Positions 5,469-7,120 of a stretch of DNA of 7,120 nt are shown piece by piece. The notes beneath the pieces are model-generated. The model saw only the letters and a program-made list of their open reading frames with translations, did no database searches and was not told the origin of the DNA. Location: contig CAIYAN010000411.1 in NCBI GenBank assembly GCA_903924185.1, forward strand, positions 1 through 7,120, read 5' to 3'. Every line of letters begins with the position of its first letter. Position 1 is the stretch's first letter. The translations under genes and the position numbers were made by a program. This DNA is from an uncultured Opitutia bacterium. Its GTDB lineage: Bacteria > Verrucomicrobiota > Verrucomicrobiia > Opitutales > UBA953.

Positions 5469-6385
5469 AAGACGATCTCCAGCGCAAGGGCACGGTGACC
5501 GTGGCAATCAGCCTGACGGTCAATATTTTCTTAGCTGGGCTAAAGCTTATCGTCGGCTTCACGTGTTTTTCGCAGGCCCTCGTGGCGGACGGGATTCATT
5601 CCTTGGTCGATATCGCTGGTGATATCGCCGCGTTGATCGGCCTGCGTTTGGCACATCTGCCAAAGGACGAAGACCATCCTTATGGTCATCACCGCTTCTC
5701 GACGCTGGCGGCCTTACTCATCTCCTCGCTCGTGCTGCTGTTCTGTCTGGGTTTGGCTTGGCAGTCGCTGAGTGGGCTCGTCTCCGGCGCAGCCGTCAAG
5801 AAGCCCGAACTCGCTGCGGCTTGGGTCGCTGGGGCGGCCTTGGTGATTAAGGAAATCTTTTATCAATTCGCCCGCCGCCAAGCCGAGCGCCTCGGCTCGC
5901 GCTTGCTCATGGCTAATGCCGCCGACCATCGGGCAGATGCGATTGCATCGCTCCTGGCCCTCGTGGCCGTCGTCGTCGCGAACGTCCATCCAGAATGGGT
6001 CGCCCTTGATAAAGTCGTGGGGCTCGTCCTGGCGGGTTGGCTTGGTGCCGAAGGTATCCGCCTTTTCAAGGGCGCCTGCATGGACCTCATTGATACCGCG
6101 CCCGAAGAGGCGGTGCTTAAGGACCTGAGTGAACACATCTTGGCCGCCCCCGGTGCCAAGGGTTTCCATGCTTTCCGAGCCCGTCGCTTGGGAGATCGGT
6201 TTGAGGTCGATTTCCATCTGCAGGTCGCCGAGACCGCGACGGTCGCCGAAGGTCACGCCATCGCTGGTCGGATTAAGGCTGATATCCTGCGTTCGCATCC
6301 GGAGGTCGTTGCCGTGCTCGTGCACGTCGAGCCCGACCACCCGGAGCACCTTAAGCCCGATGGGCACCACGGCTTGGCCAACTGA
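5465..6385 (+). CDS. Cation diffusion facilitator transporter, YiiP/FieF-like
   Basis: This is an inner-membrane divalent metal/proton antiporter exporting Zn, Fe, Mn or similar ions. It has 306 residues (E. coli FieF has 300): six predicted helices within residues 13-198 and a cytosolic ferredoxin-like domain from about 206. Compared with my memory of YiiP, the interhelical site is kept (Asp68, His71, His75 in DEDHPYGHH). The C-terminal sites are also kept (His235, His251, His264 and His287, with Glu289 in place of Asp285). The transport site differs: His45 and Asp49 in TM2 (ADGIHSLVD), Asp154 and Asp158 in TM5 (ADHRAD), where YiiP has Asp45/Asp49 and His153/Asp157. The tail is His-rich (PDHPEHLKPDGHH). 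There is no His-rich loop of the eukaryotic ZnT kind. Metal specificity is undetermined, so I give no symbol. The gene overlaps its upstream neighbour by ATGA. Confidence 0.95.
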   Translation: MKDDLQRKGTVTVAISLTVNIFLAGLKLIVGFTCFSQALVADGIHSLVDIAGDIAALIGLRLAHLPKDEDHPYGHHRFSTLAALLISSLVLLFCLGLAWQSLSGLVSGAAVKKPELAAAWVAGAALVIKEIFYQFARRQAERLGSRLLMANAADHRADAIASLLALVAVVVANVHPEWVALDKVVGLVLAGWLGAEGIRLFKGACMDLIDTAPEEAVLKDLSEHILAAPGAKGFHAFRARRLGDRFEVDFHLQVAETATVAEGHAIAGRIKADILRSHPEVVAVLVHVEPDHPEHLKPDGHHGLAN

Positions 6386-6400
6386 AACCAGTTTGTTTTG
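6380..6400 (+). terminator. Weak candidate terminator at the end of the cation transporter gene
   Basis: A 5-bp stem (AACTG at 6380-6384, CAGTT at 6389-6393) with an AAAC loop overlaps the transporter stop codon and is followed by TGTTTTG. The stem is short and AT-containing, so it may be chance, and the sulfatase gene may be read through from upstream. Confidence 0.22.
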
Positions 6401-6431
6401 ATTAGGTCCGGCTCTCGGCTATTACTCCGGC

Positions 6432-7120
6432 ATGCCCCGTTTCCTTCTCCTTGCCCTTGTGGCTTTGGCGGCCACTGCCCACGCGGCTAAGTCGCCCAAT
6501 ATTGTCTTCATCTTCGCCGATGACCAACGCGCGGATACGATTGCGGCTTTGGGTAATGCGCACATCAAGACCCCGAACCTTGATCGCCTCGTGCAGCGCG
6601 GGCTGTCCTTCACGCGCGCCTATATGCAGGGCGGTAATAACGGCGCCACCTGCGTGCCGTCGCGCGCAATGCTGCTGTCGGGTCGACCCTATTTCCACGT
6701 CGACGAAAAGCTCATGCGCGACGAGACCTGGCCGCATGCCTTTGGTGAGGCTGGCTACGCGACCTTCGCCGCAGGGAAGTGGCATAATGGGGCCGGATCC
6801 GTCGGACGCTCCTTCCAGGCCGCGAAAGCGATGTATATCGGCGGGATGACCAATCCACTGAAGGCACAGGTCTGTGATCTCCTGCCGACGGGTAAGATGG
6901 GGCCAGAACGCCTTTCGCCTAAACACCTCTGTGAAGAAGCGACGGATGAGGTGCTAGGCTTTATCAAAGCCCACGACCTAACGAAGCCTTTCTATGCTTA
7001 CCTGGCTTTCGATGGCCCGCATGACCCGCATATCGTACCTGACGGTTTTCCGGTGACCTACGACCCCGCCAAGATTCCTTTGCCGGCTAACTTCCTGCCG
7101 CAGCATCCTTTCAATAACGG
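6432..7120 (+). CDS. Exported sulfatase, type I (formylglycine-dependent), 5' part
   Basis: The enzyme hydrolyses sulfate esters, probably on a glycan or small organic sulfate, in the periplasm or outside the cell. An open frame of 229 codons runs off the window end with no stop; sulfatases are usually 450-600 residues, so about half is visible. A Sec signal peptide covers residues 1-18 (FLLLALVALAATAHA, cleavage after AHA). The N-terminal strand NIVFIFADDQRADT supplies the metal-binding Asp30 and Asp31. The CxPSR motif is CVPSR at residues 74-78 (Cys codon 6651-6653). This Cys would be converted to formylglycine by a separate maturase. Lys116 and His118 (AAGKWHNG) and a later FDGPHDPH motif (PHxPH-like) are further active-site features. 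The ATG at 6432 is chosen because it begins the signal peptide; no Shine-Dalgarno is visible. The exact sulfatase subfamily and substrate cannot be told from this half. Confidence 0.95.
   Translation, partial: MPRFLLLALVALAATAHAAKSPNIVFIFADDQRADTIAALGNAHIKTPNLDRLVQRGLSFTRAYMQGGNNGATCVPSRAMLLSGRPYFHVDEKLMRDETWPHAFGEAGYATFAAGKWHNGAGSVGRSFQAAKAMYIGGMTNPLKAQVCDLLPTGKMGPERLSPKHLCEEATDEVLGFIKAHDLTKPFYAYLAFDGPHDPHIVPDGFPVTYDPAKIPLPANFLPQHPFNN

Noticed and set aside
5714..6370. 218-codon open frame opposite the cation transporter gene
   Set aside because: It is antisense to a gene with a complete set of CDF motifs and has no motif of its own.
6402..6926. 174-codon minus-strand frame and a 132-codon plus-strand frame (6451-6849) over the sulfatase
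   Set aside because: The sulfatase reading frame from 6432 has signal peptide, CVPSR and GKWH motifs and stays open to the window end, so the other frames are shadows.
1..7120. CRISPR array, tRNA or rRNA gene, insertion sequence, prophage or toxin-antitoxin system
   Set aside because: I found no regularly spaced repeats, no transposase or integrase motifs, no terminal inverted repeats and no RNA gene signature; nearly all bases are taken up by chromosomal protein genes.

Overview
The window reads as a piece of a GC-rich chromosome from a Gram-negative, environmental bacterium. My best guess is Verrucomicrobiota (Opitutae-like) or a near relative such as Planctomycetota. This is inference from three things: an exported CxPSR sulfatase, secreted and inner-membrane proteins with no familiar name, and start codons that mostly lack a Shine-Dalgarno sequence. 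No marker gene fixes the taxonomy. I see no tRNA, rRNA, CRISPR array, insertion sequence or phage gene.

Layout. Block 1 (+ strand, 1-2227) has the 3' part of an acyl carrier protein gene, fabF (beta-ketoacyl-ACP synthase II), and a secreted protein of unknown function that may combine a secretin-like and a PilP/GspC-like segment. Block 2 (- strand, 4718 down to 2303) is a compact four-gene run: YbgC-like hotdog thioesterase, glyoxalase II-like metallo-beta-lactamase-fold hydrolase, an unrecognised 170-residue protein, and an SDR oxidoreductase. The first three genes are 9 and 2 bases apart, so they are probably co-transcribed; the SDR follows after 62 bases. Blocks 1 and 2 converge on a strong bidirectional terminator at 2251-2283. 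Block 3 (+ strand, 4818-7120) has a single-pass membrane protein of unknown function, overlapping by ATGA a YiiP/FieF-like cation diffusion facilitator, and then the 5' part of an exported sulfatase cut off by the window end. Blocks 2 and 3 diverge from the 99-base gap at 4719-4817, which holds a plausible sigma70-type promoter for the minus-strand run.

How the genes fit together. acpP-fabF is core fatty acid elongation. The thioesterase, the MBL hydrolase (probably a thioester hydrolase) and the FabG-like SDR also suit acyl-thioester chemistry, but their grouping is not proof of one pathway. The metal exporter and its coupled membrane protein form a separate unit. The sulfatase is probably the edge of a sulfated-glycan or sulfate-ester locus.

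The most unusual points are these. The cation transporter keeps YiiP's one-His/three-Asp transport site but with His and Asp exchanged between TM2 and TM5. A small exported protein resembles two secretion-system parts joined together. Two hairpins built on GGGTTA/TARCCC lie just upstream of start codons, and that hexamer is absent from the interior of genes. Two unrecognised proteins are tightly coupled to recognisable enzymes. I did not find convincing evidence of a wholly new defence or mobile system; most of the window is ordinary chromosomal content.
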